A stretch of DNA of 64,000 bases from an uncultured Campylobacterales bacterium (lineage in GTDB: Bacteria; Campylobacterota; Campylobacteria; Campylobacterales; Arcobacteraceae). Positions 39,505-50,690 of the stretch are shown piece by piece. The translations under genes and the position numbers were made by a program. The stretch's first letter is position 1; each line of letters begins with the position of its first letter. Under the pieces are notes generated by a model, which had not been told where the DNA came from, ran no database searches, and worked only from the letters and a program-made list of their open reading frames with translations. The stretch is taken from positions 62,001 through 126,000 of the forward strand of contig CANNFB010000006.1 of the NCBI GenBank assembly GCA_947503785.1, read 5' to 3'.

Positions 39505-39897
39505 ATGGAACTATTTATACAACTAGAAGCTGGCTATTTAGGAATTGGTTTATTTACGCTACTAATTACTTTATTTGTAACAACTAGGCCTTTTATGGCA
39601 AAAGGTTCAGTAGTAAAAGGATTGATTTTTGTAGGTCCTGCAATTGCTATGTTTATTGGTATGCACTATTACGTTACAAGTGATAGAATGGATGGCGTTG
39701 AAACTGCTTTTGAAAATGGAGAAAAAGTTATCTGTGAAAGTAGAGCAATTAGAAAAGTAGCTCAAAGTGTAACAATAGAGAAATCTAATGAATGGAATTT
39801 AAAAGACCATAATTTTAGTTCTCCAAATTATAGTAGAGAATTTTTCTCTGCAAGATGTATTAAATACGTTCCTATAGCAATTCCTCCTAAAAAATAA
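39505..39897 (+). CDS. Hypothetical membrane protein
   Basis: Two TM segments at N-terminus; in nir cluster. Confidence 0.6.
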   Translation: MELFIQLEAGYLGIGLFTLLITLFVTTRPFMAKGSVVKGLIFVGPAIAMFIGMHYYVTSDRMDGVETAFENGEKVICESRAIRKVAQSVTIEKSNEWNLKDHNFSSPNYSREFFSARCIKYVPIAIPPKK

Positions 39898-40124
39898 TCT
39901 CAATAATTACAAATAGTTTAATTAAATTAAATTATTTGTAACTTTTTCTGTAATTAAATAGAATAAAACAAGACATTTTAAGTATTTTATTTAATATTGT
40001 TTAAAAATTATACAAATATTGCTACACAAATGCTATCTTTTCCTTTTATACTAGTTTTGTTAGTTTATTTATAGCTTCCTATAAATAAAAAATTAAAATC
40101 AATTAAAAAGATAAGGATAGAAAA

Positions 40125-41141
40125 ATGAAATTATTAAAAACTGCCTCATTATCAGTTGCTGCTCTAGCATTAGCTTCAAGTTTTGCATCTGCTGATACAT
40201 TAGATTCAATTAAAAGTAAAGGTGCATTAAGTTGTGGTGTTTCAACTGGTATAGCTGGTTTCTCAGCTACTGATTCAAGTGGAGCGTGGAAAGGTTTAGA
40301 TGTTGATATGTGTAAAGCTGTTGCATCTGCTGTATTTGGTGATGCTACAAAAATCAAATATGTTCCTTTAACTGCAAAAGAAAGATTTACTGCTTTACAA
40401 AGTGGTGAGATTGACATGTTATCAAGATCTACAACATGGACAAATACTAGAGATACTTCTTTAGGTTTAAACTTTGCTGGTGTTAATTACTATGATGGTC
40501 AAGGTTTCTTAGTTTCTAAAAGTATCGGAGTTAAATCTGCTTTAGAATTAGATGGAGCAACTGTTTGTATTCAAGCAGGGACTACTACTGAACTTAACTT
40601 AACTGATTATTTCAAAGCTAACAAAATGACTTATAAACCAATTACTTATGATACATCTGGACAAACTATTGAAGGATTTAAATCAGGTCGTTGTGATGTT
40701 GTAACTTCTGATGCTTCTCAATTATATGGTTTAGTATTAAAAGTAAAAGATCCATCATCAGTTGAAGTATTACCTGAAATTATTTCAAAAGAGCCATTAG
40801 GACCAGTTGTAAGACAAGGTGATGATAAATGGTTTAATATTGTTAAATGGTCTCATATTGCAATGTTAAATGCTGAAGAATTTGGTATTACACAAGCAAA
40901 TGTTGACTCAATGAAAGGTAGTAAGAATCCTGGTATTAAAAGAATTCTAGGAGAATCTGGAGAATCTGGAAATAACTTAGGATTAGATGCTAAATGGGCA
41001 TACCATATTATTAAAAATGTTGGTAACTACGGTGAGTCATTTGATAGAAATGTTGGTAAAAATTCACCTCTTAAAATTTCAAGAGGGTTAAATAAACTTT
41101 GGAATGATGGTGGTCTTCAATATGGAGCACCAATTAGATAA
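40125..41141 (+). CDS. aapJ: General L-amino acid ABC transporter substrate-binding protein (AapJ-like)
   Basis: LDSIKSKGALSCGVSTGIAGFSATDSSGAWKGLDVDMCKAVASAVFGD. Confidence 0.92.
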   Translation: MKLLKTASLSVAALALASSFASADTLDSIKSKGALSCGVSTGIAGFSATDSSGAWKGLDVDMCKAVASAVFGDATKIKYVPLTAKERFTALQSGEIDMLSRSTTWTNTRDTSLGLNFAGVNYYDGQGFLVSKSIGVKSALELDGATVCIQAGTTTELNLTDYFKANKMTYKPITYDTSGQTIEGFKSGRCDVVTSDASQLYGLVLKVKDPSSVEVLPEIISKEPLGPVVRQGDDKWFNIVKWSHIAMLNAEEFGITQANVDSMKGSKNPGIKRILGESGESGNNLGLDAKWAYHIIKNVGNYGESFDRNVGKNSPLKISRGLNKLWNDGGLQYGAPIR

Positions 41142-41173
41142 TAAATACTAATTTAGTTAGATTATTTAATAAA

Positions 41174-41200
41174 ATGGGGAGATTAAAATCTTCCCTTTTT
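41174..41200 (+). terminator. Attenuator/terminator between aapJ and aapQ
   Basis: GGGGAGATT-aa-AATCTTCCC followed by T5. Confidence 0.6.
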
Positions 41201-41220
41201 CAAATTACAAGGTAAAAAAA

Positions 41221-42405
41221 ATGAAAAAACACAAAAGGGCAAAGCAGCCAGAAGTTGCTTTTTATAATAACCCCGACAATAGAGCTATTATATATCAAAT
41301 AATAGCATTAGCCGCAATATTTCTTCTAACATATTTTGTTATCAATAATATGTTTATAAATATAGAGAAGCGTGGGATTAATACAGGATTCGATTTTTTA
41401 GGTTCAGAAGCTGGATTTGGAATTTTACAATCATTAATTGAATATGATGAATCTGATTCACATGGAAAAGTTTTCATTGTTGGATTATTAAATACAATAT
41501 TAGTTTCAATAATAGGTATTATATTTGCAACAATACTTGGACTTTTAGTTGGAATTGGTAGATTATCAAAAAACTTTATGGTTGCTAAATTATCTCTTAT
41601 TTATGTAGAGACTTTTAGAAATATTCCTATTTTATTACAAATTCTGTTCTGGTACAATGTTGTATTAGCTTCACTCCCAAGTCCCAAACAAAGTATTACA
41701 TTCTTTGATTCAATCTTCTTTAATAATCGTGGTTTATATATTCCAAGACCTATTTTAGAAAGTGGTTTTACAGCTGTTATCATTGCTTTTATTATTGCAA
41801 TTGCTTCAGTTATATATTTATCAAAATGGGCAAATAAAAAACAAGAAGATACAGGAAAAGTATTTCCAACTTTTTGGGTTTCTCTAGCTATTTTAATTTC
41901 TGCACCTTTACTTGTATTTTTTATAAGTGGAAGTCCAGCAACTTTAGAAATTGCAGCACTAAAAGGTTTTAACTTTAAAGGTGGATGGACTTTAATTCCT
42001 GAATTACTTGCACTTGCATTTGCACTTAGTATTTATACAGCAACTTATATAGCTGAAGCTGTTCGTGCTGGTATTGAAGCAGTTCCAAAAGGTCAAAAAG
42101 AAGCAGCTAGTGCTTTAGGATTAAAAGATTCTGTGATTTTAAAGAAAGTTGTTTTACCACAAGCACTTAGAGTTATTATTCCGCCTGTGATTAATCAATA
42201 TCTAAACTTAGTGAAAAACTCCTCACTTGCAACTGCAATTGGCTATCCAGAGCTTGTAACAATATTCTCTGGAACTTCACTAAATCAAGTAGGACAAGCA
42301 GTTGAAATTATTTTAATGACAATGGCTGTTTATTTAACATTGAGTATATTAATCTCTATTTTGATGAATTATATAAACTCTAGAATGCAAATAAAGGAGC
42401 GATAA
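41221..42405 (+). CDS. aapQ: Amino acid ABC transporter permease (AapQ-like)
   Basis: HEQ-type permease; EAVRAGIEAVPKGQKEAASALGL. Confidence 0.9.
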   Translation: MKKHKRAKQPEVAFYNNPDNRAIIYQIIALAAIFLLTYFVINNMFINIEKRGINTGFDFLGSEAGFGILQSLIEYDESDSHGKVFIVGLLNTILVSIIGIIFATILGLLVGIGRLSKNFMVAKLSLIYVETFRNIPILLQILFWYNVVLASLPSPKQSITFFDSIFFNNRGLYIPRPILESGFTAVIIAFIIAIASVIYLSKWANKKQEDTGKVFPTFWVSLAILISAPLLVFFISGSPATLEIAALKGFNFKGGWTLIPELLALAFALSIYTATYIAEAVRAGIEAVPKGQKEAASALGLKDSVILKKVVLPQALRVIIPPVINQYLNLVKNSSLATAIGYPELVTIFSGTSLNQVGQAVEIILMTMAVYLTLSILISILMNYINSRMQIKER

Positions 42406-42406
42406 G

Positions 42407-43486
42407 ATGGCAATTTATGAAAAACTAGAAACAAGACCAGCTCCTTTAGGTACAAAAGGTATAGTTCATTGGATAAAAGAGAATCTTTTCCCTTCAATTC
42501 TTAGTTCAATTTTAACAATAATATCTTTTTACCTTCTGTATATCACTATTCCTCCTTTACTAGATTGGATGATTTTTGATGCTACTTGGAGTGGTACAAA
42601 AGAAGAAATTACAAAAGAAGGTGCTAGATGGATTTTTATTTTTGAAAAATTCAATCAGTTCATATATGGTTTTTATCCAGAAGAACTTTATTGGAGACCA
42701 AACCTAGCACTATTTATTTTTGTTGCATATATAATTGCATTTAAAAAAATCCATAGTGTAAAAGTAAAAGCATTTATTCTTATCTCTTTTCCTATTATCT
42801 CATTTACTTTAGTATCTGGTGGTTTAGGATTAGAAGTTGTTGAAACAGAAAAATGGGGAGGATTACTTCTTACTATTATTGTAGCATCAGTTGGTATTAT
42901 TGCCTCTTTCCCTATAGGTATTTTATTTGCTCTGGGTCGTCAATCTAATATGCCAATTATTAGAACACTTAGTATTATTTATATTGAGTTTATTAGAGGT
43001 GTTCCTTTAATTACATTACTATTTATGTCTTCTGTAATTTTACCTTTATTCTTCCCTGAGGGAATGGATTTTGATAAGTTACTTAGAGCACTAATTGGTA
43101 TTACATTATTCCAAGCTGCATATATAGCAGAAGTTGTACGTGGTGGATTACAAGCAATTCCAAAAGGTCAATATGAAGCAGCTGATGCTTTAGGATTAAC
43201 TTATTGGAAAGCTATGGGATTAATTATTCTTCCACAAGCACTTAAAATTTCAATACCAAATATTGTTGGGTCGTTTATTTCTTTATTTAAAGATACAACG
43301 CTTATTTTAATTATTGGATTATTTGATATTTTAGCAATGGTTACATTAACAAATAGTGATACCAACTGGCTTGGTTTTGAAACTGAAGGTTATGTATTTG
43401 TAACAATGATTTATTGGCTTATTTGTTTTAGTATGTCTAGATATGCTAAATCAATTGAAGATAAATTTAATACAGATCACAAATAG
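42407..43486 (+). CDS. aapM: Amino acid ABC transporter permease (AapM-like)
   Basis: EVVRGGLQAIPKGQYEAADALGL. Confidence 0.9.
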   Translation: MAIYEKLETRPAPLGTKGIVHWIKENLFPSILSSILTIISFYLLYITIPPLLDWMIFDATWSGTKEEITKEGARWIFIFEKFNQFIYGFYPEELYWRPNLALFIFVAYIIAFKKIHSVKVKAFILISFPIISFTLVSGGLGLEVVETEKWGGLLLTIIVASVGIIASFPIGILFALGRQSNMPIIRTLSIIYIEFIRGVPLITLLFMSSVILPLFFPEGMDFDKLLRALIGITLFQAAYIAEVVRGGLQAIPKGQYEAADALGLTYWKAMGLIILPQALKISIPNIVGSFISLFKDTTLILIIGLFDILAMVTLTNSDTNWLGFETEGYVFVTMIYWLICFSMSRYAKSIEDKFNTDHK

Positions 43487-43507
43487 CACAAGAGAATAGG
43501 AAAAATT

Positions 43508-44254
43508 ATGAGTGAATTAGAATATATGATAGAAATGAATGAAGTTAACAAATGGTATGGAGATTTTCATGTACTTAAAAATGTTAACTTAAAAGTTAAA
43601 AAAGGTGAAAGAGTTGTAATTTGTGGACCTTCTGGTTCTGGAAAGTCTACTACTATTAGATGTGTTAATAGACTTGAACCTTTCCAAGAGGGACAAATTA
43701 TTGTTAATGGATTAGAATTAACTGAAGATGTAAAAAGAATTAGAGAAGTTAGAACTCATGTTGGAATGGTATTCCAACACTTTAATCTTTTTCCACATCT
43801 TTCAATTTTAGAAAATCTGATTTTAGCACCTACTTGGGTTGGAAATAAGCCAAGAAAAGAAGCTATTAAAACTGCAATGCATTATTTAGAGCGAGTTAAG
43901 ATTGCCGATCAAGCAGATAAGTATCCAAACCAACTATCAGGTGGTCAACAACAACGTGTAGCAATTGCTAGATGTTTATGTTCTGACCCTGAAATTATGC
44001 TATTTGATGAACCAACAGCAGCACTAGATCCTGAAATGATTGGAGAAGTTCTTGATGTTATGACAGAATTAGCAAATGATGGTATTACTATGGTTTGTGT
44101 TACACATGAAATGGGCTTTGCAAAAAAAGTTGCTGATAGAGTAATTTTTATGGATCAAGGTCAAATCGTTGAAGAAAATACTCCACATGAGTTTTTTGAC
44201 AATCCACAATCTGATAGATTAAAATTATTCCTAGAACAAATTTTAGACCACTAA
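43508..44254 (+). CDS. aapP: Amino acid ABC transporter ATP-binding protein (AapP-like)
   Basis: [42 protein letters not shown]. Confidence 0.95.
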   Translation: MSELEYMIEMNEVNKWYGDFHVLKNVNLKVKKGERVVICGPSGSGKSTTIRCVNRLEPFQEGQIIVNGLELTEDVKRIREVRTHVGMVFQHFNLFPHLSILENLILAPTWVGNKPRKEAIKTAMHYLERVKIADQADKYPNQLSGGQQQRVAIARCLCSDPEIMLFDEPTAALDPEMIGEVLDVMTELANDGITMVCVTHEMGFAKKVADRVIFMDQGQIVEENTPHEFFDNPQSDRLKLFLEQILDH

Positions 44255-44275
44255 AACTAAACAAATACAATATTA

Positions 44276-44305
44276 ATACGAATACTCAAGTAAGAGTATT
44301 CGTAT
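44276..44305. terminator. Strong hairpin downstream of aapP
   Basis: ATACGAATACTC-AAGTAA-GAGTATTCGTAT, 12-bp perfect stem, no strong U-tract. Confidence 0.55.
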
Positions 44306-44354
44306 CTACAGTTATATTCAAAAACTTTTAAACACTTTATCTCAAGGCTATCAA

Positions 44355-45716
44355 ATGACTATACTCAATCTTTTTAAAATAGGAATTGGACCATCAAGTT
44401 CTCATACAGCAGGACCCATGATAATTGCAGAAAACTTCTGTACTTTAATAAAAGAGCAAAATTACTTTCCAAGTATAACAAGACTTAAAATAGAACTTTT
44501 TGGTTCTCTTGGATCTACTGGAATTGGACATCATAGTGATATTGCTGTTTTATTAGGATTACTGGGACATCATCCAAAAACTATTGATACAGAAAAAATA
44601 GAACACATAATCAAAGACATAAAAGATTCTTCACAAATTAAACTATTAAATGAAAAAAGTATTAACTTTTCAATAAAAGATGATTTAATATTACATCAAA
44701 GAAAAGCCTTGCCTTTTCATCCAAATGGAATAAAAATATCAATTTATAATGAAAAGGTAGAATTATTCTCAAAAATCTATTATTCTATAGGTGGAGGAGA
44801 AGTTATAAGTGAAGAGGAAATAGGCTTAAAAAAAACAGATAAAAAATCTCTACCTTATAACTTTTCTAGTGCTAAAGAGCTACTAAAACTATGCAAAGAA
44901 AATAATCTTACTATTGCACAATTAGTCTATGAGAATGAAAAAGCATATAGAGATGAAGAGCAAACAAAAGATTCTCTTTTAGAAATTTGGCAGGTTATGA
45001 ATACTTGTGTTAGCAATGGATTAAATAGCGATGGTATTTTACCAGGTGGCTTAAATGTAGCTAAGAGAGCTTATAAAATACATCAAAAATTAAAAGATAA
45101 AAGAACAATAGATCCTTTAGCTTTTGTTGATTGGATTAATTTATATGCCTTAGCAGTAAATGAAGAAAATGCTTCAGGAAAAAGAGTAGTAACTGCCCCT
45201 ACAAATGGAGCTGCTGGAATTATTCCTGCAGTACTTCACTATATAATTAATTTTTTAGTAAACAAAGAAGATAAAGAAAAAGTTATAATTGATTTTTTAC
45301 TAACAGCAGGAGCAATTGGTCTTTTATACCAAAGAAATGCTTCTATTTCAGGTGCTGATGTTGGATGTCAAGGTGAAGTAGGAGTTGCTTGTTCAATGGC
45401 AGCTGCGGCAATGGCTGATTTTTTAGGTGCTACAATTGAACAAATAGAAAATGCTGCAGAAATTGGAATGGAGCATAATTTAGGACTTACTTGTGATCCT
45501 ATAGGTGGACTTGTACAAATACCTTGTATTGAAAGAAATGCAATGGCTGCAATGAAAGCAGTAAATGCTGCAAGAATGGCCGTAAATGGAGATGGGACAC
45601 ACTATGTATCTTTAGACTCTGTTATTAAAACAATGTTTATAACAGGAAAAGATATGCAAAATAAATATAAAGAGACATCTAAAGCTGGTCTTGCTGTTCA
45701 TTATGTTGAATGTTAA
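44355..45716 (+). CDS. sdaA: L-serine ammonia-lyase
   Basis: [54 protein letters not shown]. Confidence 0.96.
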   Translation: MTILNLFKIGIGPSSSHTAGPMIIAENFCTLIKEQNYFPSITRLKIELFGSLGSTGIGHHSDIAVLLGLLGHHPKTIDTEKIEHIIKDIKDSSQIKLLNEKSINFSIKDDLILHQRKALPFHPNGIKISIYNEKVELFSKIYYSIGGGEVISEEEIGLKKTDKKSLPYNFSSAKELLKLCKENNLTIAQLVYENEKAYRDEEQTKDSLLEIWQVMNTCVSNGLNSDGILPGGLNVAKRAYKIHQKLKDKRTIDPLAFVDWINLYALAVNEENASGKRVVTAPTNGAAGIIPAVLHYIINFLVNKEDKEKVIIDFLLTAGAIGLLYQRNASISGADVGCQGEVGVACSMAAAAMADFLGATIEQIENAAEIGMEHNLGLTCDPIGGLVQIPCIERNAMAAMKAVNAARMAVNGDGTHYVSLDSVIKTMFITGKDMQNKYKETSKAGLAVHYVEC

Positions 45717-45822
45717 AAGTATAAAAATTAAATTATTTAATAGAATTATATTTTTAAGATACGATATTAATTCATCATATTCTTATTCTAATCACGCTAA
45801 TATAAAATAAAAAGAGGAAAAA

Positions 45823-48215
45823 ATGAAAAATTCAAGTTTTGGAAAAAATTATTATTATCAATTCTAGGTATTACATTATTGGTTTTTGGTCTTACAATGT
45901 TTTTGGTTAGTAAGTTCTCATATGAATCAGCACAAGATGCGGTAGAATTATTTATACAAGAATCTACGGGTAAGTATTCAGCAAAAATAGAAGCTACTTT
46001 AAACCACTCAATTACAGTATCAAAAATGATGTCATCAAAATTTGAATCAGCATTAGTAAATCATATAAAATTAGATGAACAAGAAACAATTCATTATTTT
46101 AAATCCATATTGGAAGATAATAAAGGAATTGTAGGAATTTGGTTTAAAAATAAACCTAAAGAATTATTTTTTAAAGAAAACAATGGTTCAAAGGGTAAAA
46201 ATGGATATGACAAGACTGGTCAATTCAACCCTTATGTAGTTAGATCAAATGGTGCACTTAAAGTAGACTCAGGTTCTCCTTATTCTAATGAATTAGAATG
46301 GATTGCAGGACCTAGAGAAGCCGGAAAAGAATATATTACAAAACCATATTTATATCCAGTTGATGGTGTAAAAATCATGATGACTACAATTGCAGTTCCA
46401 ATGTATTATAAAGGTGATTTTATTGGTTCTATTGGTGTGGATATTGCATTAGATGCTATTAACAAAATGACAAGTTCAATTAAAATATTTGATAATGGAT
46501 ATGCTTTTATAACAGATAGTTTTGGAAAGATAATTTCTCATCCAGAGAAAAATTTTTTAGGTAAGGATTTATTATCAATAATAAATAATGATAAAAATTA
46601 TGTAACAATGTTAGAAAAATCCAAAGAAGAGAAAAATCATATTTTCTATAAAGAATCTCAACAAGATAATATAGATTCAATGTATTATAGTAAAGGATTT
46701 GGAATAGCAGGTACTGGTCAAAATTGGACATTTACTATTACGGCACCTGTATCTGAGTATTTAGCTAATGCAATATTTATTAGAAACTTTTCTATAATAG
46801 CATCAATAGTAGGTCTACTTCTTATTGCCTTGGTAATTTTCTTTATAGTTAGAAAACTAAATACAAATTTGGCATCAATATCAACAGGACTTGACTCATT
46901 CTTCAAATATTTAAATAAAGAAACTTCAAATAGTAAGCCAATAGAGATTCACTCAAATGATGAGTTTGGAATAATGGCACAGTCAATTAATGAAAATATT
47001 TCTAAAATCCAAAAATCTATTAATGAAGATAATGATTTAATTGATGATGTAAAAGAAATAGTAAACAAGGTTAGTAAGGGTAATTTAGATTCAAGAATTT
47101 TAAAAGAGACATCTACAGAATCATTAAATGAATTAAAAAACCTTTTAAATGATATGTTAAATAATTTAGAAAAACTGGTTGGAATAGATTTAAATAAAAT
47201 TACAGCAGTACTTACAAAATATTCAGAAAGAGATTTCAATGGGACATTAGATGCGCAAACCTCAGGAGAAATTGGTAATAAAATCATCGAAATGAATAAG
47301 ATGATTACGGAAATCTTACAAACCAATCAAAAGGATGGTATTACATTACAAAACAGTGCAAATGAATTGTTATCAAATGTAGATTCACTATCAAGTAACG
47401 CTACAAATCAAGCTGCATCATTAGAAGAAACGGCTGCATCAATTGATGAAATCACTAGTAATATTCAACAAACAAATCAAAAAGCGCAAGAAATGTCAAG
47501 TATTTCTAATGATACAAAATCTTCTGCAGATGAAGGGCAAAAGCTAGCAAATGATACAGTAAAAGCTATGGATGAAATAAATGACACTGTTATTAATATT
47601 AAAGAATCAATTACAGTAATTGATCAAATCGCTTTCCAAACAAATATTCTTTCACTTAATGCAGCCGTTGAAGCTGCAACTGCAGGTGAAGCAGGTAAAG
47701 GATTTGCAGTCGTTGCAGCAGAAGTACGAAATCTAGCATCAAGATCAGCAGAAGCAGCAAAAGAAATTAAAGATTTAGTAGAAAATGCCACATCAAAAGC
47801 AGATAATGGTAAAGAAATTAGTCAAAAGATGATTCAAGGTTTTGCACAATTAGAAAGTAAAATTACACAAACAAATGAATTAATAGATGACGTAACAAAT
47901 GCAGCAAAAGAACAAAGTATTGGTATGACTCAAATATCTGATGCTATTAATCAATTAGATAGATTTACACAACAAAATGCTTTAGTAGCCGATAAAGCAA
48001 AAGGCATTGCACAAGAAACAAATAGTATTGCATCAGCAGTGGTAGCAAATGTTGCAAAAAATAGTTTTCAAGGAAAAGATGTTTCTCAAAAACCATTAAA
48101 AAAACCTATAGATAATTCCACAATTGTTCTAAAAGAAGCACCCAAACAAGTAAAGAAAAATGTAGAAGTAATTACGGCAAGTAAAGAGGCTAAGGATGAA
48201 TGGGAAAGTTTTTAA
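45823..48215 (+). pseudogene. Methyl-accepting chemotaxis protein with dCache-like sensor; frameshifted near its start (or sequencing error)
   Basis: RBS and ATG at 45823 but stop after [14 protein letters not shown]; +1 nt at the T4 run 45837-45840 restores [27 protein letters not shown]... joined to the 45879 ORF. Confidence 0.75.
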
Positions 48216-48235
48216 AATTAGTTGACAAATATTAT

Positions 48236-48270
48236 GTATACAAAGAGAAAAATAAGCTCTCTTTGTATAA
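48236..48270. terminator. Hairpin between convergent MCP and lysE genes
   Basis: ATACAAAGAG...CTCTTTGTAT. Confidence 0.6.
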
Positions 48271-48275
48271 AACTT

Positions 48276-48902
48276 CTAGCTTGATGCTAACCAAACTCCT
48301 ATACCCATCATTAAACTACCTGCTACTTTATTTACTAATCTTACATTAGAACTATTTTGTAATAATTTACGAAGAGTCTTTCCCCCTGTTGCATAAATAA
48401 CTAAGCATGTAAATTCTAAAATTAGAATCATAACTATTAAGACTATCAACTGAGAAGTCATCGGTAACTTTTCATCTATAAAAGGTGGTAATAGTGCTAT
48501 AAAAAAAGCCCAACCTTTTGGATTTGCAATTGCTGTAACAAAACCTTGAATAGCTAAACTTTTTTTAGAAACATCAAAATTACACTCTTCTAAATTTATT
48601 GCCATTTTACCACGTGATAACCACATTTGAATTCCAAGGTAAAATAAATAAGCACCACCTGCATATTTTAAAACTAGAAATATACTTGGATATTTAAGCA
48701 TTATTGTAGCAACACCAATAACTGAAGCAGTAGCAACTAATCCAACACCTACTAACTCTCCATACATCATATAAAATGTTTTCTTTAAGCCAATACTCAT
48801 TCCCATGCTAAGTGAAAGTGTCATACACATTCCAGGTGTAATTGATACAACAAAAAAAGTAGGTATAAAAACAGCAAGCAATGCAAAATTTACAAAATCC
48901 AA
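48276..48902 (-). CDS. LysE-family exporter
   Basis: ITPGMCMTLSLSMGMSIGLKKT; multi-TM. Confidence 0.9.
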   Translation of the reverse strand: MDFVNFALLAVFIPTFFVVSITPGMCMTLSLSMGMSIGLKKTFYMMYGELVGVGLVATASVIGVATIMLKYPSIFLVLKYAGGAYLFYLGIQMWLSRGKMAINLEECNFDVSKKSLAIQGFVTAIANPKGWAFFIALLPPFIDEKLPMTSQLIVLIVMILILEFTCLVIYATGGKTLRKLLQNSSNVRLVNKVAGSLMMGIGVWLASS

Positions 48903-49017
48903 AATAATCCTTTAAAAAAAATTATTATATACAAAAAAGAATAAAAGTACTGCTATATTAAAATCAAAGAACACTTTTGATAATCTAAACATAATATTAA
49001 ATAAAAAGGTAAACCTT

Positions 49018-49596
49018 ATGCCAAAAGAATTAAGCCTTGGAAAGAAAATAAAAGATTTAAGAATACAAAAAGATATGAATGCAAAAGAGTTAGCCCATAG
49101 TGCTAAAATTTCTGTAGGAATGTTATCTCAACTAGAAAATGGTCTAACGCAAGGATCGGTTGAAACTTTACGAAAAATAGCAAAGGTTTTAGATACAACT
49201 TTAGCTATTTTATTTACTGACGATGAAGAAATGGAAAATTCACAAATAACTAATGAAGAAGAACATGTAGTAAGAAAAGTAAACAGAAAAAAAATATCTT
49301 TTCCAGACTCTTTATATACTTGTGAATTATTAGTACCTGATTTGCAAGGAGAAATAGAATTTTCCCTAATAAGATTATCTTCAAATAGAAGTAGTGAGGA
49401 AACAGTTTCAAGTGAAAAAGGTGAACATTGTATATATGTTCTGGATGGAGAGATTGTAGTTACTTTAAATAAACAAGAGTATGTACTTCAAAAAAGAGAT
49501 TCGATTAGACTCAATCGCCAAACTCCCCATAAAATTGAAAATCGAAGCCTTAAAAAGGCTTCTTATATTTCAGCAATAACGCCTATTTCTATTTAG
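49018..49596 (+). CDS. XRE-family regulator with cupin domain
   Basis: N-terminal HTH (GKKIKDLRIQKDMNAKELAHSAKISVGMLSQLENG), C-terminal cupin. Confidence 0.93.
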   Translation: MPKELSLGKKIKDLRIQKDMNAKELAHSAKISVGMLSQLENGLTQGSVETLRKIAKVLDTTLAILFTDDEEMENSQITNEEEHVVRKVNRKKISFPDSLYTCELLVPDLQGEIEFSLIRLSSNRSSEETVSSEKGEHCIYVLDGEIVVTLNKQEYVLQKRDSIRLNRQTPHKIENRSLKKASYISAITPISI

Positions 49597-50486
49597 TCAA
49601 TCATCTCAAAAGCTTCTTTAATATCAGTAGATTTTTTTGAAGCTATTAAAAACATTGCAGCATTTAATTTTGCAAGTTTTTCTAAATCACTACTTGGATT
49701 TCTAGTCATATTTAAAGAATTTTCTTTACTTATAACCGTAGTAGATTTTTTATAATTTATTCCAAAATATTCAGGATCTATTAAATGTTCTGATATCTCA
49801 CGATCATTATTCAACCAATATTTACATTTAGAGAAAATCTCAGGCGTACCTTCATTTCCTTTTACAATTACTAAATGATCATAGTTTTTACCAAATAATT
49901 CATTATATTTTACAACATAGGGTTTATGAAAGGCTGCATTAATTGCATATTTTGAGTTTCCTGGATTTAATAGTTTTTCTACTGTATTAAAAGCAGTTCG
50001 TAAACCTAAGATATTTCTAATTTTTGTAAGATCACTTAATTCTTTAAAATAATCTGCTCTATCAAAATAATGAATATTATCATCAAACACAATATTTGCA
50101 TTTAATTCTTTAAGTGTTAAACCTTTTTTTGCAGGCTGTAATTCATCTCCACTTACAACAATATTTAAATCAAATTTCTTTAAATACTTTGCAATCAATG
50201 GTAAAATGTACGGATTATCCGCTTTTCCATCAAAGGGATAGCCTAACTCAATTGAGTTTTCTACAGTTTGTCTTTTAATATATTTTTCACATACTTCAAA
50301 TGTAGTTTTTAATTCTGCGTTAGTTTCAAGTCTTACTCTCCAACCTAGTAAGAATGCTGCAATTTGCTCGGAGTGAACACTTTGATTAAGTATACATTCC
50401 ATTGCATCTGCCATTTCAACATGAGTTAACTCTCTATTTGATTTGGGTCCTGTTCCTACTGCTCTAATATATTCATGAAAAGCCAT
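49593..50486 (-). CDS. Anthranilate phosphoribosyltransferase-like (TrpD2/YbiB-type), paralogue of 23787-24704
   Basis: RAVGTGPKSNRELTHVEMADAMECIL. Confidence 0.75.
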   Translation of the reverse strand: MAFHEYIRAVGTGPKSNRELTHVEMADAMECILNQSVHSEQIAAFLLGWRVRLETNAELKTTFEVCEKYIKRQTVENSIELGYPFDGKADNPYILPLIAKYLKKFDLNIVVSGDELQPAKKGLTLKELNANIVFDDNIHYFDRADYFKELSDLTKIRNILGLRTAFNTVEKLLNPGNSKYAINAAFHKPYVVKYNELFGKNYDHLVIVKGNEGTPEIFSKCKYWLNNDREISEHLIDPEYFGINYKKSTTVISKENSLNMTRNPSSDLEKLAKLNAAMFLIASKKSTDIKEAFEMID

Positions 50487-50611
50487 TTTATTTCCTTAAA
50501 TTATTTATTTTAAAATAGTATCTTAATAATTTTTGCTCGTGAATGACATGTATCAATTTTAAAAATTAATTTAAATAGGACAATTTTTATCTTAATTAAA
50601 ACTTAAAATAC

Positions 50612-50653
50612 TTGACTTTAGTCAACATTTAGTACCATCTATGATGATATAAT
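50612..50653 (+). promoter_or_regulatory. napA promoter: perfect Crp/Fnr palindrome TTGAC-TTTA-GTCAA, -10 TATAAT
   Basis: Box 50612-50625; -10 at 50648-50653; centre at -41.5 from inferred start. Confidence 0.78.
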
Positions 50654-50690
50654 TTCCATGTAAAACATTAACTTGATTAAAGGAGAAAAT

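Noticed and set aside
46507-47326. Antisense ORFs (74, 62, 125 aa) within the chemotaxis receptor
   Set aside because: Reverse-strand shadows of a coding region with strong domain evidence.
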